From: JAICMB01 sp963802915
GTDB taxonomy: Bacteria > Acidobacteriota > Terriglobia > Bryobacterales > Bryobacteraceae
Assembly: GCA_963802915.1 (NCBI GenBank)
Contig: CAWDKQ010000018.1
Coordinates: 62,001 to 126,000 of the forward strand
Direction of reading: 5' to 3'
Length of the DNA: 64,000 nucleotides
The notes below the pieces were generated by a model. It searched no databases. It saw only the letters and a program-made list of their open reading frames with translations, and had not been told where the DNA came from. This document shows, in pieces, positions 36,686-46,424 of the stretch (the first letter of the stretch is position 1; each line of letters opens with the position of its first letter). A program made the translations under genes and the position numbers.

Positions 36686-37669
36686 TTACTTCGTCAGAGG
36701 CGCCACGGCGATTTCGACTGCGCTGGAGCCCACCTCCACGCGCAAATGTTCACCCGGCGTAACCAAAACATCGAGCGGCACTGTGTAGTTCTCCAAAGCC
36801 CGAAGCTCGAATATTTCCGGCTCATCGATTGGGAAGATGCGTTTAGGAGTCGGATGCGCGGCGTCCGATTGCCAGACGGTGAGCGGGCCGCCAGTGCGTG
36901 ATAAAACTGTCACTCGAACCGTATCGCCCTCTTGCAAGATAATGTCCGGAGTAACGTTGCGATATGTACCGTCCGGCATTTTGTGCGATAACGTGTAGAA
37001 AATCGAGCTTGGGGCACCCACTGGCGCTGCTGCCGCCGGGGCGCTTCGAAACACGCTTTGCTTCGGCTGCATCTGGTCTCCCGCCCTGAATCCCGCGACC
37101 ACCTGCGCCGTTTGTTGCGCGGGCTGCTGTTGCTGCGGTGCCTGAAGGGCTCCCACGGTTGCCTGAGAGCGTGTGCCCTGTTCTTTCGTAATCGGCGCGC
37201 TCAGAATCGGGGCCTGTGAAGCGCTTGTCGGCTTTTCAATCGGGGGTCTCGACTTGATCTTGGGCGCCGGTTGAGGGATCGCTTCGAGGCTTGCCGGGGG
37301 CGGAGCCGATAGCGCTGCGACATCGTGGTGGACCTGCGCGATCTCCACGGAAGCTGGTGGCGTCGGCCGAGATTCCACGAGAGCAACCGCCAACACAACG
37401 ACCATTGCCATGCTAGCCGCCGCTGCCCAAACCCACGGGCGTCGGAACCACCGCGTCCCGGACGGAGCTACCGTCCGGACGGCCGCCCGACGCACCAACT
37501 CCCGCGAAGCCGGATCGTCCAGCAACTGCTTGAGTGCGTGCTCGTCGTGAAGAGCATTAAATAATTCCTGGTTTTCGAGAGCGGCCTCGAACAACTGGCG
37601 CCTTTCATCCTCGGATAGAGTGCCCGTCGCGTAACCGCCGATCAGCTTCTCGATGTCTTCGGGGATCAT
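36686..37669 (-). CDS. Membrane anti-sigma-like regulator
   Basis: The start at 37669 (MIPEDIEKLIGGYATGTL) is in an ATGA overlap with the sigma stop; a longer frame to 37681 would overlap more. The product has 327 residues: a helical cytoplasmic N-terminus (LSEDERRQLFEAALENQEL), one membrane helix (about 80-98, VWAAAASMAMVVVLAVAL), a Pro/Gln-rich linker (about 105-200), and a C-terminal beta domain (NVTPDIILQEGDTVRVTVLS). No zinc-finger HxxxCxxC motif is visible, so it is not a standard ZAS anti-sigma. Pairing with the sigma gene is strongly implied by coupling. Confidence 0.82.
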   Translation of the reverse strand: MIPEDIEKLIGGYATGTLSEDERRQLFEAALENQELFNALHDEHALKQLLDDPASRELVRRAAVRTVAPSGTRWFRRPWVWAAAASMAMVVVLAVALVESRPTPPASVEIAQVHHDVAALSAPPPASLEAIPQPAPKIKSRPPIEKPTSASQAPILSAPITKEQGTRSQATVGALQAPQQQQPAQQTAQVVAGFRAGDQMQPKQSVFRSAPAAAAPVGAPSSIFYTLSHKMPDGTYRNVTPDIILQEGDTVRVTVLSRTGGPLTVWQSDAAHPTPKRIFPIDEPEIFELRALENYTVPLDVLVTPGEHLRVEVGSSAVEIAVAPLTK

Positions 37670-38172
37670 ATCTCGCGCCAACTTCCGCCCATCAGTTCCA
37701 GGAGTTGCTTGCGGCAGCGGAAGTCCCAGGTGTAAACCGTGTTTACCGAAGCCGCGCCCATAATTTTCTGAATCTCGATAAAGTTCTTTCCTTCTAGTTT
37801 GAGCGCGATGATCCGGCGACAGCGCTCGCCCAGCTTGCCGACCGCTTCGGTCAGCCTTTCGCGCATCTCGCGGCGTTCCGCATCCTCGGCGGGGTCGAGC
37901 CCCGGATCTGGGAGTTGGATATCCTCCACCGAAACCTGATTGTATTCGCCCCGGCGCACGGCTTTGCGCCGCAGCGCGCCCATTTTGAATCGCAGGATTT
38001 CGAACGCCAGCGGCACCAGGTCTTCCAGCCCTTCCAGGTGACCGTACTTCTCGTGGATAACGATGAGAACTTCCTGCGCGATATCCTGGGCCGCGTCCCT
38101 CTGTAACCTGGATGCCGCGTACGCGACAATCCTTTCACGAAGCCGGTCGAGAATCTCGTCGCGGGACATCAT
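37666..38172 (-). CDS. ECF-type RNA polymerase sigma factor
   Basis: I place the start at 38172 (MMSRDEILDRLRERIVAY); the frame is open to 38223 but the extra residues look non-coding. The product has 168 residues. Sigma region 2 is DAAQDIAQEVLIVIHEKYGHL and region 4 is ERCRRIIALKLEGKNFIEI then ASVNTVYTWDFRCRKQLLEL. It directs transcription of an unknown regulon. It overlaps the membrane regulator downstream by ATGA. It is unrelated by operon to the sigma factor at 4674. Confidence 0.88.
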   Translation of the reverse strand: MMSRDEILDRLRERIVAYAASRLQRDAAQDIAQEVLIVIHEKYGHLEGLEDLVPLAFEILRFKMGALRRKAVRRGEYNQVSVEDIQLPDPGLDPAEDAERREMRERLTEAVGKLGERCRRIIALKLEGKNFIEIQKIMGAASVNTVYTWDFRCRKQLLELMGGSWREI

Positions 38173-38443
38173 GTGGAGGCTGACACAGTGGACAAGAGGA
38201 ATGATACTACGAACGAGTAACAAACTCGTCCAAAATCAAAACACACGAACAGCGCTCGCCTGCATTGATCGAATGGACGCGCGGATCAATGTTTGGTTAG
38301 GTTTTCGCACTGGCCGCTGGCGAACACCGACCGCTCGATAACGAACAAAAAACATCCGTCATGTCGCAAGAGCTTGTTGGAATTCCTTGCATTTGCGGCT
38401 AAGTCCGACAAGTGCATTTCAATCCGGCGGAGTTTTGCGACCC

Positions 38444-40021
38444 ATGCAGAGAATCATCAAGCCTGTTGCGTACTTTTTCGGCGCCGCGTTGCAGTTATCG
38501 CTGGCGGCGTCGCCTTCCGCTCTTCAAATCTGGGCTGCGAAACGCGCGGAAGCAATCGAGGCATTTCGCGCCGGGAAATTTCGGGATGCCGAAGCGCTCG
38601 GTCGTGCAGCTCTTGCGCTCGCCGGGCCAAACGACAACGAATCCGTCGCGACCAGCGCGTACGACCTCGGGCTGACGCTCAACGAGGAGGCAAAGTACAC
38701 CGAAGCGGCCGCGCAATTCGAACACGCCATTGCAATCGAGGAAAAACTCTTTTCTCCGGACAGCACCAGCACCGCGGCGGCCTATAACAATCTTGGTGGC
38801 GTAAATTACAGGCTCGGAAAATATGACGAATCCGATCGCGCTTATCGGAGGGCGATCGAGATTTTCGACCTCGTAGATAATTCGGCGAACCCTAAGTACA
38901 TCGCGACACTGAGCAACTATGGAGCGCTCTGTTATCAAATAGGCCGCTACCACGATGCCGAGCTTCTGTACAGGAAAGCCGTGACTCTAGGCGAGAAGGT
39001 CCTGCCAGAGTACGACGCTACGCTCATCCAAAGCATCAATGGGCTGGGACAGGTCCGCGGCGCGTTCGGCCAGTATGCCGAATCGGAGGCGCTAATTCGC
39101 AGAGGACTCGATATCCAAATCGCGCACTTCGGACCTCAGAGCCCCGCCGTCTCGAACAGTCTGGGCTTCCTTGGTCATCTTTACGAGCTGCAGGCGCGGT
39201 TTGCCGAAGCCGAACCTGTGCTGCGCCGCGGCCTCGACGTTTGTACATCCAGCTTCGAGAAAAGTCATCCGCAGTGCCTGGAGTTGCAAAATGCTCTCGC
39301 AACCGCGCTCCGCAACACCGGCCATCTGGAAGAAGCAGGCGCGCTTTATAACGAGGTGATCGCGCTGACGGCAAGAACTTTGGGACCAGACCATCCCTCC
39401 GTTGCCGCCGTCGCGAATAACCTCGCCGAAGTCTACATCGCCCAAATGAATTACAAAGAAGCGCTCCCGCTCCTGTTGCATGCGCGCTCCATTTGGGAAA
39501 CGGCCGTTGGACCCGAGAACGCCGACATGGCCTCCGTTCTGGCCAACATTGCGACCGTCTATACATCCAAGCATAAGTTCAAGGAAGCCGAAGATCTCTA
39601 TCGCCGGGCGCTCGCGATCGACGAAAAAGTCTTCGGCGAGCGTAGCGCAGCGGTCGCGCGCGATTTCCACAATCTCGGCTCGATGTATAGCGTCAAGGGT
39701 CGCCAGAAGCAAGCCGAGGAACATTTGACGAAGGCGCTGTCAACTTATGAACAGATGTTCGGTCCGGACAACACTAGCGAAACTCTGACTATCGGCAACC
39801 TCGCCGAAGTGTACCGGCTCCAGAAACGTTACGAGGAATCGGCCGCCACGTACAGGCGCGCGATCGCGCTTCGAGAAAAGACAATGCTGCCCAACGATCC
39901 CCGTTGGATCGGGTTATTGCAGCGTTATGCGGCGGTTTGCCGCGCGTTAGAACAATATGCGGAAGCGGAGAAGGCCGAAGTGCGGGCGACCGGGATACAG
40001 GTTAGGAACGCGCTTCACTAA
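38444..40021 (+). CDS. TPR protein, exported, kinesin-light-chain-like repeats
   Basis: The ATG at 38444 gives a signal peptide (MQRIIKPVAYFFGAALQLSL); the frame is open from 38387. The product has 525 residues, almost all tetratricopeptide repeats with about 42-residue spacing (VATSAYDLGLTLNEEAKYTE, TAAAYNNLGGVNYRLGKYDE, PSVAAVANNLAEVYIAQMNY), the pattern of TPR_10/TPR_12 repeats. TPRs mediate protein-protein binding. No enzymatic domain. It is convergent with the amidohydrolase gene, four bases apart. About 270 bases without a clear gene lie upstream of it, after the sigma start, and should hold divergent promoters. Confidence 0.85.
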   Translation: MQRIIKPVAYFFGAALQLSLAASPSALQIWAAKRAEAIEAFRAGKFRDAEALGRAALALAGPNDNESVATSAYDLGLTLNEEAKYTEAAAQFEHAIAIEEKLFSPDSTSTAAAYNNLGGVNYRLGKYDESDRAYRRAIEIFDLVDNSANPKYIATLSNYGALCYQIGRYHDAELLYRKAVTLGEKVLPEYDATLIQSINGLGQVRGAFGQYAESEALIRRGLDIQIAHFGPQSPAVSNSLGFLGHLYELQARFAEAEPVLRRGLDVCTSSFEKSHPQCLELQNALATALRNTGHLEEAGALYNEVIALTARTLGPDHPSVAAVANNLAEVYIAQMNYKEALPLLLHARSIWETAVGPENADMASVLANIATVYTSKHKFKEAEDLYRRALAIDEKVFGERSAAVARDFHNLGSMYSVKGRQKQAEEHLTKALSTYEQMFGPDNTSETLTIGNLAEVYRLQKRYEESAATYRRAIALREKTMLPNDPRWIGLLQRYAAVCRALEQYAEAEKAEVRATGIQVRNALH

Positions 40022-40025
40022 TGAA

Positions 40026-41954
40026 TCAGAAAATGCCGAGTTCGCGATACAACTCGTCGCTGCGATAAACGATGCCGTCTTTGATCACTATGCGACATTT
40101 TCGGATATCTGAGATTGTCGTCACGGGATTCCCGTCGACAAGCAACAGATCGGCACGTTTGCCCGGAGTGATCGAACCGAGACTATCAGCGGTGCGTGCT
40201 ACTCGAGCCGCGCCGATGGTTGCGATCTGAAGCACTTTTTCGGCGGGTATTCCGGCCTGAACCCAGAGCTCCAATTCGCGGTGAAGCATCAGGCCCTCCA
40301 GGCCGTCCGTTCCGATCACGAGGGGAACACCGTTGTCGTAAAGCCGTCGAGTCATGCGCAGCATGGCCTGAAACGATTCGCGATAGGTTTGGTCCTTGCC
40401 GTCCGGAACCGTGAGGCCGCCGCCATAGGCCGTGCGCCGGACCTGCGGCGGAAGGCGATCTATAATCGGCGCGTAGCTGGGCGAGACGGCGCCCGGCCGC
40501 GCGAGAAAAAGACCTTCGAACGCGCCCAACGTCGGATCCACCACGATCTGCTTTTCGCGCAACACCTTTATGAATGAAGTGACTTCCGGTGACTCCTGAT
40601 CGAGCGACGCACCGTTCTCGGCCACCAAGATCATGCGGGCTCGCGACGCAGTGCTTCCGGCTTTCTCCGGCATGAAGTTCAGAAAAACGAAGTTCATGTG
40701 CTGCATTTCATCCACGCCCGCTGCAACGAACTGCGAAGCGATCATTCCGGCCGGGACATGTCCGCTGACGCGCATCCCTTTCGAGTGCGCCACGCGCACG
40801 ATGTAGGGCACCAGTTCCGGCTTGATCGAACTGTAAATCTTGATCTGGATGTAGCCGTTCGCTTTGTACTTTTCGATGGCCGCTCGCGCCTCTTCTTCGG
40901 TGTCCACAAGAACGTTCGTGGGCGCGGTATAAGGTCCGCGGCCGTCCATTACCCCGGCGAGAATTATGCGAGGGCCGATCGCTTCGTTAGCGTCGAACCG
41001 TCGTCGCCAGCGCAACAGGACATCCATGTCGTTGCCCATGTCTCGGATGCTGGTCACACCGCTTGCGATGTTGAGCAATCCTTCAAAGGATGAAAAGTGC
41101 GCGTGCATGTCGAAGAGTCCTGGCAAGAGCGTCTTTCCGGCTCCGTCGATGGTTTCGAAATCGGCCGCGCTTCCCGCGCTCGAATCGGCCCCAACCGATT
41201 CGATCAGCCCGTTCGCTATCGTTACTCTCTGGTTTTCAAGAATTGCCGCCTTTTCCGAATCGAACAGCCGCACATGCCGGATGACCAGGCCTTTGGTCGG
41301 CCGATGCCCGAGCCGCGCCGCGAGCGCTGCGAGACGCTTTTCTTCGGCTTCAGCCTGCGCGTCCAGCAGTTGACGATTTAGCTCTTCCCACCCAGACCGA
41401 ATCACCGACATCGTCGGCTCCACCGATGCGAAAAATACACCGCTCTCGTCCAGCCAGATAGGTGAGGGTGAGAATCCGAGACCACTCACAGCGTAGAGCG
41501 TGACATGAGCTGACTGATCCTTCGCGGACAAAGTGAGCGTCGCGCCTTTTTCAACCTTCGCGGTCCCCGAAGGAAGCAGAGCGACTGAACCACCCGTTCG
41601 AGCGAGCCAAGCCAATTCGCTGGGAGGACCGTTGTCGCTGAGATACCAGGCATGCCCGTCCGCGCTCGACCGCTTCCAATGCTCGTTGACTGCAGCTTTG
41701 TTGTAATCCTTGCCCGTGAGATCGATCGCCTCGGGCATCCCGGAGTCGTTGAGCTGATAATGGCCCTCGATTTCCGGTCCGCGCCCGCGATCGTTGTAGT
41801 TATATGAAACGTTAACGGCCGAGCCACGCCGCTCCACAGTCTCTTTGCCCGAAGGCCGGCCGCCAATCAGGACGGTGTAAACTTGTTCTTCGGCGCACTC
41901 CGCTGACCATGCCGACGACAGCAGGAGAGCCGCCAGAACAGCTTTGTATAACAT
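40026..41954 (-). CDS. Amidohydrolase family enzyme, exported
   Basis: I choose the ATG at 41954, which gives a signal peptide (MLYKAVLAALLLSSAWSAEC); the frame extends to 42008. The product has 642 residues. An extra N-terminal domain of about 220 residues precedes the amidohydrolase fold: DMHAHFSS (HxH), a possible bridging Lys in IQIKIYSSIK, SGHVPAG, MQHMNF, and the late catalytic Asp in VIGTDGLEG. These enzymes hydrolyse amide bonds, often of imidazolonepropionate- or dipeptide-like substrates; the target is not determined. Its start codon overlaps that of the divergent M19 gene. Confidence 0.88.
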   Translation of the reverse strand: MLYKAVLAALLLSSAWSAECAEEQVYTVLIGGRPSGKETVERRGSAVNVSYNYNDRGRGPEIEGHYQLNDSGMPEAIDLTGKDYNKAAVNEHWKRSSADGHAWYLSDNGPPSELAWLARTGGSVALLPSGTAKVEKGATLTLSAKDQSAHVTLYAVSGLGFSPSPIWLDESGVFFASVEPTMSVIRSGWEELNRQLLDAQAEAEEKRLAALAARLGHRPTKGLVIRHVRLFDSEKAAILENQRVTIANGLIESVGADSSAGSAADFETIDGAGKTLLPGLFDMHAHFSSFEGLLNIASGVTSIRDMGNDMDVLLRWRRRFDANEAIGPRIILAGVMDGRGPYTAPTNVLVDTEEEARAAIEKYKANGYIQIKIYSSIKPELVPYIVRVAHSKGMRVSGHVPAGMIASQFVAAGVDEMQHMNFVFLNFMPEKAGSTASRARMILVAENGASLDQESPEVTSFIKVLREKQIVVDPTLGAFEGLFLARPGAVSPSYAPIIDRLPPQVRRTAYGGGLTVPDGKDQTYRESFQAMLRMTRRLYDNGVPLVIGTDGLEGLMLHRELELWVQAGIPAEKVLQIATIGAARVARTADSLGSITPGKRADLLLVDGNPVTTISDIRKCRIVIKDGIVYRSDELYRELGIF

Positions 41955-43113
41955 GGGGCCATTGAACCACACCTCGACGCGCCGGCAGGCGCTGAAAGCG
42001 CTCGTCACGGCGCCACTGCTGAATTTCGGCCGATACCGTCTGTTCGCGCAATCGAGTCACGAGTATTCGGAACGCGCTGTGCGTCTGGTTCGAGAATCGC
42101 TGGTTGTGGACATGCTAGACCAGTTTCTCTATCGCCAGGACATGCGTGCCAAGGAACGGGAATGGCTCTCGAAACCGGGAGCGTTCACGCAAGCCGATTT
42201 CGAGCGCTTCCGCGACACCGGAATCAACGTAATTAATTTCGGCAATGGAGCCGACAATTTCGAAGACGGCATCCGGCTGTTCGCCGATTGGAACAGTTTT
42301 ATCGCCGGCCATCCCGACTGGTTGCTGCGAGTCGGCTCCGCTCCCGATTTCATGCGCGCGAAATCATCCGGCCGCTACGGGATTCTTTTGGGATTGCAGA
42401 ATGCCGCGCACTTCCGCCGTCCCGACGATGTCGACACGTTTTACGGTCTCGGGCAACGCGTTTCGCAGCTCACCTACAACTTCCGGAACCTGGTGGGCAA
42501 CGGCGCTTTTGAGCCCCACGACGACGGCGTCAGCGAATTTGGCGGCAAAATTGTCGCGCGCATGAACCAGGTCGGAATGGCCGTGGATGTCGCGCACGCG
42601 GGCGACCGCACACAGTTGGACGCCTTCGAAATCTCGAAACGTCCGGTCATAATCTCGCACGGGAATTGCCGCGCATTGAACGCCGGTCATCCGCGCTGCG
42701 TGGCCGACGAAGCGATTCGCAAAATGGCCGCGTCGGGCGGCGTGATGGGAATCAACTTCATCAGCTTCATGGTGAAAGAGCATGAGCCGGTATCGATCGA
42801 TGACGTGATCGATCATTTCGATTATGTTTCCCGCCTGGTCGGGATCGAGCACGTGGGCGTGGGCAGCGACATCGGAATCGAGAGCAACGATTTCGAGCCG
42901 CCGGCCGATTTGAAGCGAATGCTCACGACCGCCGACAAGCGTTATCGCGTCCACAAGCGCGAAGCGGTCGAAGGTTTGGACCATCCGAAGCGTACCTACG
43001 ATCTGACCGATGCCCTGATCCGAAGAGGGTACACCGACGCTCACATCCGTTTGATACTCGGGGAGAATTTCGTCCGTGTTCTCTCGAAGGCCTGGGAGCC
43101 GGTCTCGGCGTAG
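41953..43113 (+). CDS. M19 membrane-dipeptidase family protein, altered metal site
   Basis: From the ATG at 41953 the product has 386 residues with a twin-arginine signal (STRRQALKALVTAP). The M19 fold is clear (MAVDVAHAGDRTQLDAFEIS, PVIISHGNCRAL, GVGSDIG). By eye against human DPEP1, ligands His198 and His219 are kept, but the H-x-D (VIDGHNDLP there, VVDMLDQFL here) and the bridging Glu (here Gln in GLQNAAH) are replaced. It may bind metal differently or have another function. The start codon overlaps the divergent amidohydrolase start, and no ribosome site is visible, so the start is uncertain. Confidence 0.8.
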   Translation: MGPLNHTSTRRQALKALVTAPLLNFGRYRLFAQSSHEYSERAVRLVRESLVVDMLDQFLYRQDMRAKEREWLSKPGAFTQADFERFRDTGINVINFGNGADNFEDGIRLFADWNSFIAGHPDWLLRVGSAPDFMRAKSSGRYGILLGLQNAAHFRRPDDVDTFYGLGQRVSQLTYNFRNLVGNGAFEPHDDGVSEFGGKIVARMNQVGMAVDVAHAGDRTQLDAFEISKRPVIISHGNCRALNAGHPRCVADEAIRKMAASGGVMGINFISFMVKEHEPVSIDDVIDHFDYVSRLVGIEHVGVGSDIGIESNDFEPPADLKRMLTTADKRYRVHKREAVEGLDHPKRTYDLTDALIRRGYTDAHIRLILGENFVRVLSKAWEPVSA

Positions 43114-43172
43114 TTTTGTAAATGCAGTGAAGGATTTGAGCTATTGACCGAAAAGCCCATCAGAGGCCAATT

Positions 43173-43658
43173 ATGTCGATATCTCCAATCTCAACCCTTT
43201 CCAGTTGTTCCACTTCGAGCGCGCAGAGCATCTCCCAGCAGCAGCGTAACGAATTTCAACAGCTTAGCCAGTCGCTCCAATCGGACAACTTGGCCGGGGC
43301 GCAAAAGGCGTACAGCGCTCTTACGCAGAATTCGTCCAGTTCGAGTTCCCCTTCGAATCAAAACAGCCCGCTTGCCCAGGATTTCAAGGCGATCGGGACG
43401 GCGTTGCAATCCGGCGACCTCCAGGGCGCACAGTCGGCCTTTGCGCAGCTTCAAAAGGACGCATCATCGTCGTCCTCGACGTCGCAGGCAACACAAGGCT
43501 CATCCGGCACGCACCGCGGGCACCACCGCCATCATCATGCATCCGAAAGCGATACGAGTTCTTCGACGAGCACGGACACGAACTCTACGAGTTCAACCGC
43601 CCGGGCCAGTTCGTCAACCAGCTCGACAACCGGAAACGTGGTCAATCTGCTCGCTTAA
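43173..43658 (+). CDS. Ser-rich protein with twin repeat and His cluster
   Basis: The product has 161 residues. AGAGG precedes the ATG at six bases. Two helical units of about 29 residues are related (FQQLSQSLQSDNLAGAQKAY and FKAIGTALQSGDLQGAQSAF). They are followed by Ser/Thr-rich low complexity and a His cluster (HRGHHRHHHASE), ending NVVNLLA. There is no signal peptide. Similar unnamed proteins occur in acidobacteria as far as I recall. The His cluster might bind metal. The next gene is a second Ser-rich protein 43 bases on, so they may work together. Confidence 0.7.
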   Translation: MSISPISTLSSCSTSSAQSISQQQRNEFQQLSQSLQSDNLAGAQKAYSALTQNSSSSSSPSNQNSPLAQDFKAIGTALQSGDLQGAQSAFAQLQKDASSSSSTSQATQGSSGTHRGHHRHHHASESDTSSSTSTDTNSTSSTARASSSTSSTTGNVVNLLA

Positions 43659-43701
43659 AGGGATTCGGCACGGCTGCCGATAGACAATCGGGGAGATCTC
43701 A

Positions 43702-44154
43702 ATGGGCACTACTTCGTCCGTAAATCTCGGTTTAGCTAATCTCGTTCAGGATCTTACGAATATCGGCTCGCCGCTGGTATCCTCGCCTACGGCCATGGCG
43801 GCTTTGGAGAAGGCTTCGCCGAGCGATATCGTTCAACTGAGCGCGGAGGCGAGCCAACTGCAAGGGATGAGCGTGCTGTTTGGCGAGTCAAACACCGCGA
43901 CCACGAACCCTACGGCCGCGGATTCTATTCTTTCCGCTATGTACCCGAACAGCGGGAGTACTACTCCGTCGACGTCAGCCTTGGACCAAGCTTTGGCGGA
44001 CGCGTCATCCGGATCGAGTACGGGAGCAAGCAGTTCGACCCCGAGCACGACGTCGTCATCTTCGACCGCGTCCACGCCCTCGCTTGCCCAGGCATTAGCC
44101 ACTTATCAAAGTAATTTGCAGTCGGATGAGATCCAGTCGATGTTTGGGGAGTAA
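43702..44154 (+). CDS. Ser/Thr-rich protein of unknown function
   Basis: The product has 150 residues. GGGGAG lies six bases before the ATG. The N-terminal half is helical and contains SPSDIVQLSAEASQLQ, a pattern slightly like the DxVxLSxEA motif of FlgM-type and other flagellar-associated proteins, which is a weak resemblance. The middle is Ser/Thr-rich, and a short helical tail ends EIQSMFGE. No signal peptide. It follows the Ser/His-rich gene by 43 bases and shares its composition. Function unknown. Confidence 0.68.
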   Translation: MGTTSSVNLGLANLVQDLTNIGSPLVSSPTAMAALEKASPSDIVQLSAEASQLQGMSVLFGESNTATTNPTAADSILSAMYPNSGSTTPSTSALDQALADASSGSSTGASSSTPSTTSSSSTASTPSLAQALATYQSNLQSDEIQSMFGE

Positions 44155-44257
44155 ACCGGCAGTAGGGTAAGATAACATTGCTTAAGGAGCCCGGCTGAGC
44201 TGTGAAGAGGCTGCCAGTCTCCCGCGATGAATGCCGGGAATTCGTGTAACTCACGCC

Positions 44258-46406
44258 ATGAAGCGCGTCAGGCGTCCCCTCGGGATGGTTGTATGCCTGG
44301 GATTTTGCTGCCTTTCGGCGCCCGCCCAAGACCGTGACACACGCGCGGATTACGCGGCTAAGGTACGCGAATCGTATAACTTCCGTTTCGGCCCACAGGC
44401 CATCTCGGCGCCCGGAAACGCTGCCATCACCGGCGGCGAATTCATCCAACCCGGAGCGTTTCCGACCGCTGAGTATTGCGGCAACTGCCATCCGGACGCT
44501 TACGCCCAATGGCGTCAGTCGCTGCACGGCAACTCCTTTCGTACCCCCTTCTATCGAACCAGCGTCAATATTCTCCTACGTACCAAGGGCATCGAATTTA
44601 CCCGTCATTGCGACAGTTGCCACAATCCCATCGGCGTTCTGACTGGCGCCCTCACAGGGAACTCGAATGTCGACCGCAAATTCGACGAAGACGGCGTCAC
44701 CTGCATGACATGTCACGCCATTGAGCAGTTGCAGCCGCCCTCCGGGAACGGAAGCTATGTAATGGGAGTGCCGTCGGTAATGCTGGACGCGAGCGGCAAG
44801 CCAATTCCCGGTGAAGTTCCGGACGAGCAGATTATGGCGCATCCGAAGGATCACGGGAAAGCAGTGATGCGGGACTTTTATCGCTCCTCCGAGTTTTGCG
44901 CCGCTTGTCACAAGGCCAACCTGCCGAATGGGTTAAACGATTATAAGTTTATTCGCGCATTCACCACGTATGACGAGTGGCAGAATTCCAAGTTTTCGCA
45001 GCGCAATCCGCTCGCCTTTTATTCGGCGGACCTGCGCACATGCCAGAAATGCCACATGATGCGCGAGCCGGCGACGGAAAAGGAATACGGCGCCAAGAAA
45101 GGTACGTTCGCTTCGCATCGCTGGGTAGCTGGCAACACCGCCGTACCTTTCTATTACGGCTATAACGAGCAATTACAGAAGACGGTGGAATTTCTCAAAT
45201 CGGGCTATTATCTTGAATCTCGACCTGTTCGCCCTTAAGAAAGAAGACGCGGAGGAAGTGATCGCGCCGGTCGGTTCGAAGTCTTTCGATCTTTCTCCCG
45301 GCGAAACGGTTCAGATGATGGTGATTATTCAGAACCGGAACATCGGCCATTCGCTGGTTCCGGAAGTCCGCGATTTATATGAACCGTGGGTCGAATTCGA
45401 GGTGAAAGACGCCGGCGGCCGCGAAGTCTACCACAGCGGATTCCTGAAACCCGACGGTTCACTCGATGAGCGCGCACATAGTTTCACCAACCGGCCGGTG
45501 AACAACGACGGAGAGTTCGTCGACAACCACAAGGTCTGGACCATCCACTCGGTGGCTTACGACAACACCATTCAGGCCGGCCGCTCCGCGCTGGTCCGCT
45601 ATCAATTCCGCATCCCGCCGGATGCCAAATCCCCTCTTGCCGTGACGGTGAAGGTGAACTACCGGCATTTTCGTCAGAGCTATCTGAACAATATTTTTGG
45701 GCCCGACCATCCCGCTTACCCGGTCGTAGAAATCACCTCTCGTACGCGCACGTTTAATATCGGACATAACTCGCCCGTGCCGCCGGACCCCGACGATAAC
45801 CCCGATTGGATGCGCTGGAATAATCTGGGCATCGGGTATCTTGACGAATTGCAATACGCCGACGCGCTAAAGTCCTTCAGCGAAGTTGTGAAGCTGCGTC
45901 CCGATTATGCGGACGGGCGCATCAATGTCGCTCTGACCTACATCGAGTGGGAGAAATATGAGCAAGCGCGTAGCAGCCTGGAGAAAGCTCTCGAATTGAG
46001 TCCCAGCAATGCCCGTGCGCTTTATTACCTTGGGCTGGTAGAACGCCGCGCAGGGAATTGCAACTTGGAAGTCGCCGATCTGCGCGAGGTCGTCGAGAAA
46101 TATCCGCAATCGCGCGACGCCCGCCGCGAATTGGGGATCTCGTATTACCAGCAGCATCTCTATAAAGAAGCAAGAGAACAGTTCGAAGCGCTGCAAGCCA
46201 TCGATCCCGATGACCTCGCGGCGCACTATAATCTCGCCGTGATCTATCGACGGATGGGCATGAAGGAAAAGGCGGCGGAGCAGGCGGCATTGTTCGCGAC
46301 GAAGCAGGTGGATCCGGGCGCGCCGACTTACTCTCTCGATTTCCTGCGCAAGCATCCCGAGATATCGATCGAGAGCGTGCCGTGGCACGTCCACAAAGAA
46401 CCTTGA
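44258..46406 (+). pseudogene. Exported pentahaem cytochrome-TPR protein, one frameshift
   Basis: Two overlapping frames join into one protein of about 715 residues. The first carries a signal peptide and five CxxCH motifs (YCGNCH, HCDSCH, TCMTCH, FCAACH, TCQKCH), as in cytochrome c554-like proteins. The second has a beta domain (LVPEVRDLYEPWVEFEV), then TPRs (from about NPDWMRWNNLGIGYLDEL). Near 45213 an extra T turns GYYLNLDLF into GYYLESRPV; removing it restores the frame. As written two proteins would be made, or none. It sits upstream of a CRTAC1 gene and probably forms an operon with it. Confidence 0.85.
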
Positions 46407-46424
46407 TTACCGAGGAAGTTAACT

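Noticed and set aside
43173..43658. Ser/Thr low-complexity as a repeat array or CRISPR
   Set aside because: Codon-level repetition within a good open frame with a ribosome site; no spaced direct repeats.
45213..46406. Second frame of the pentahaem-TPR gene as an independent gene
   Set aside because: It begins in the middle of a conserved domain with a TTG and no ribosome site; a one-base insertion explains it better.
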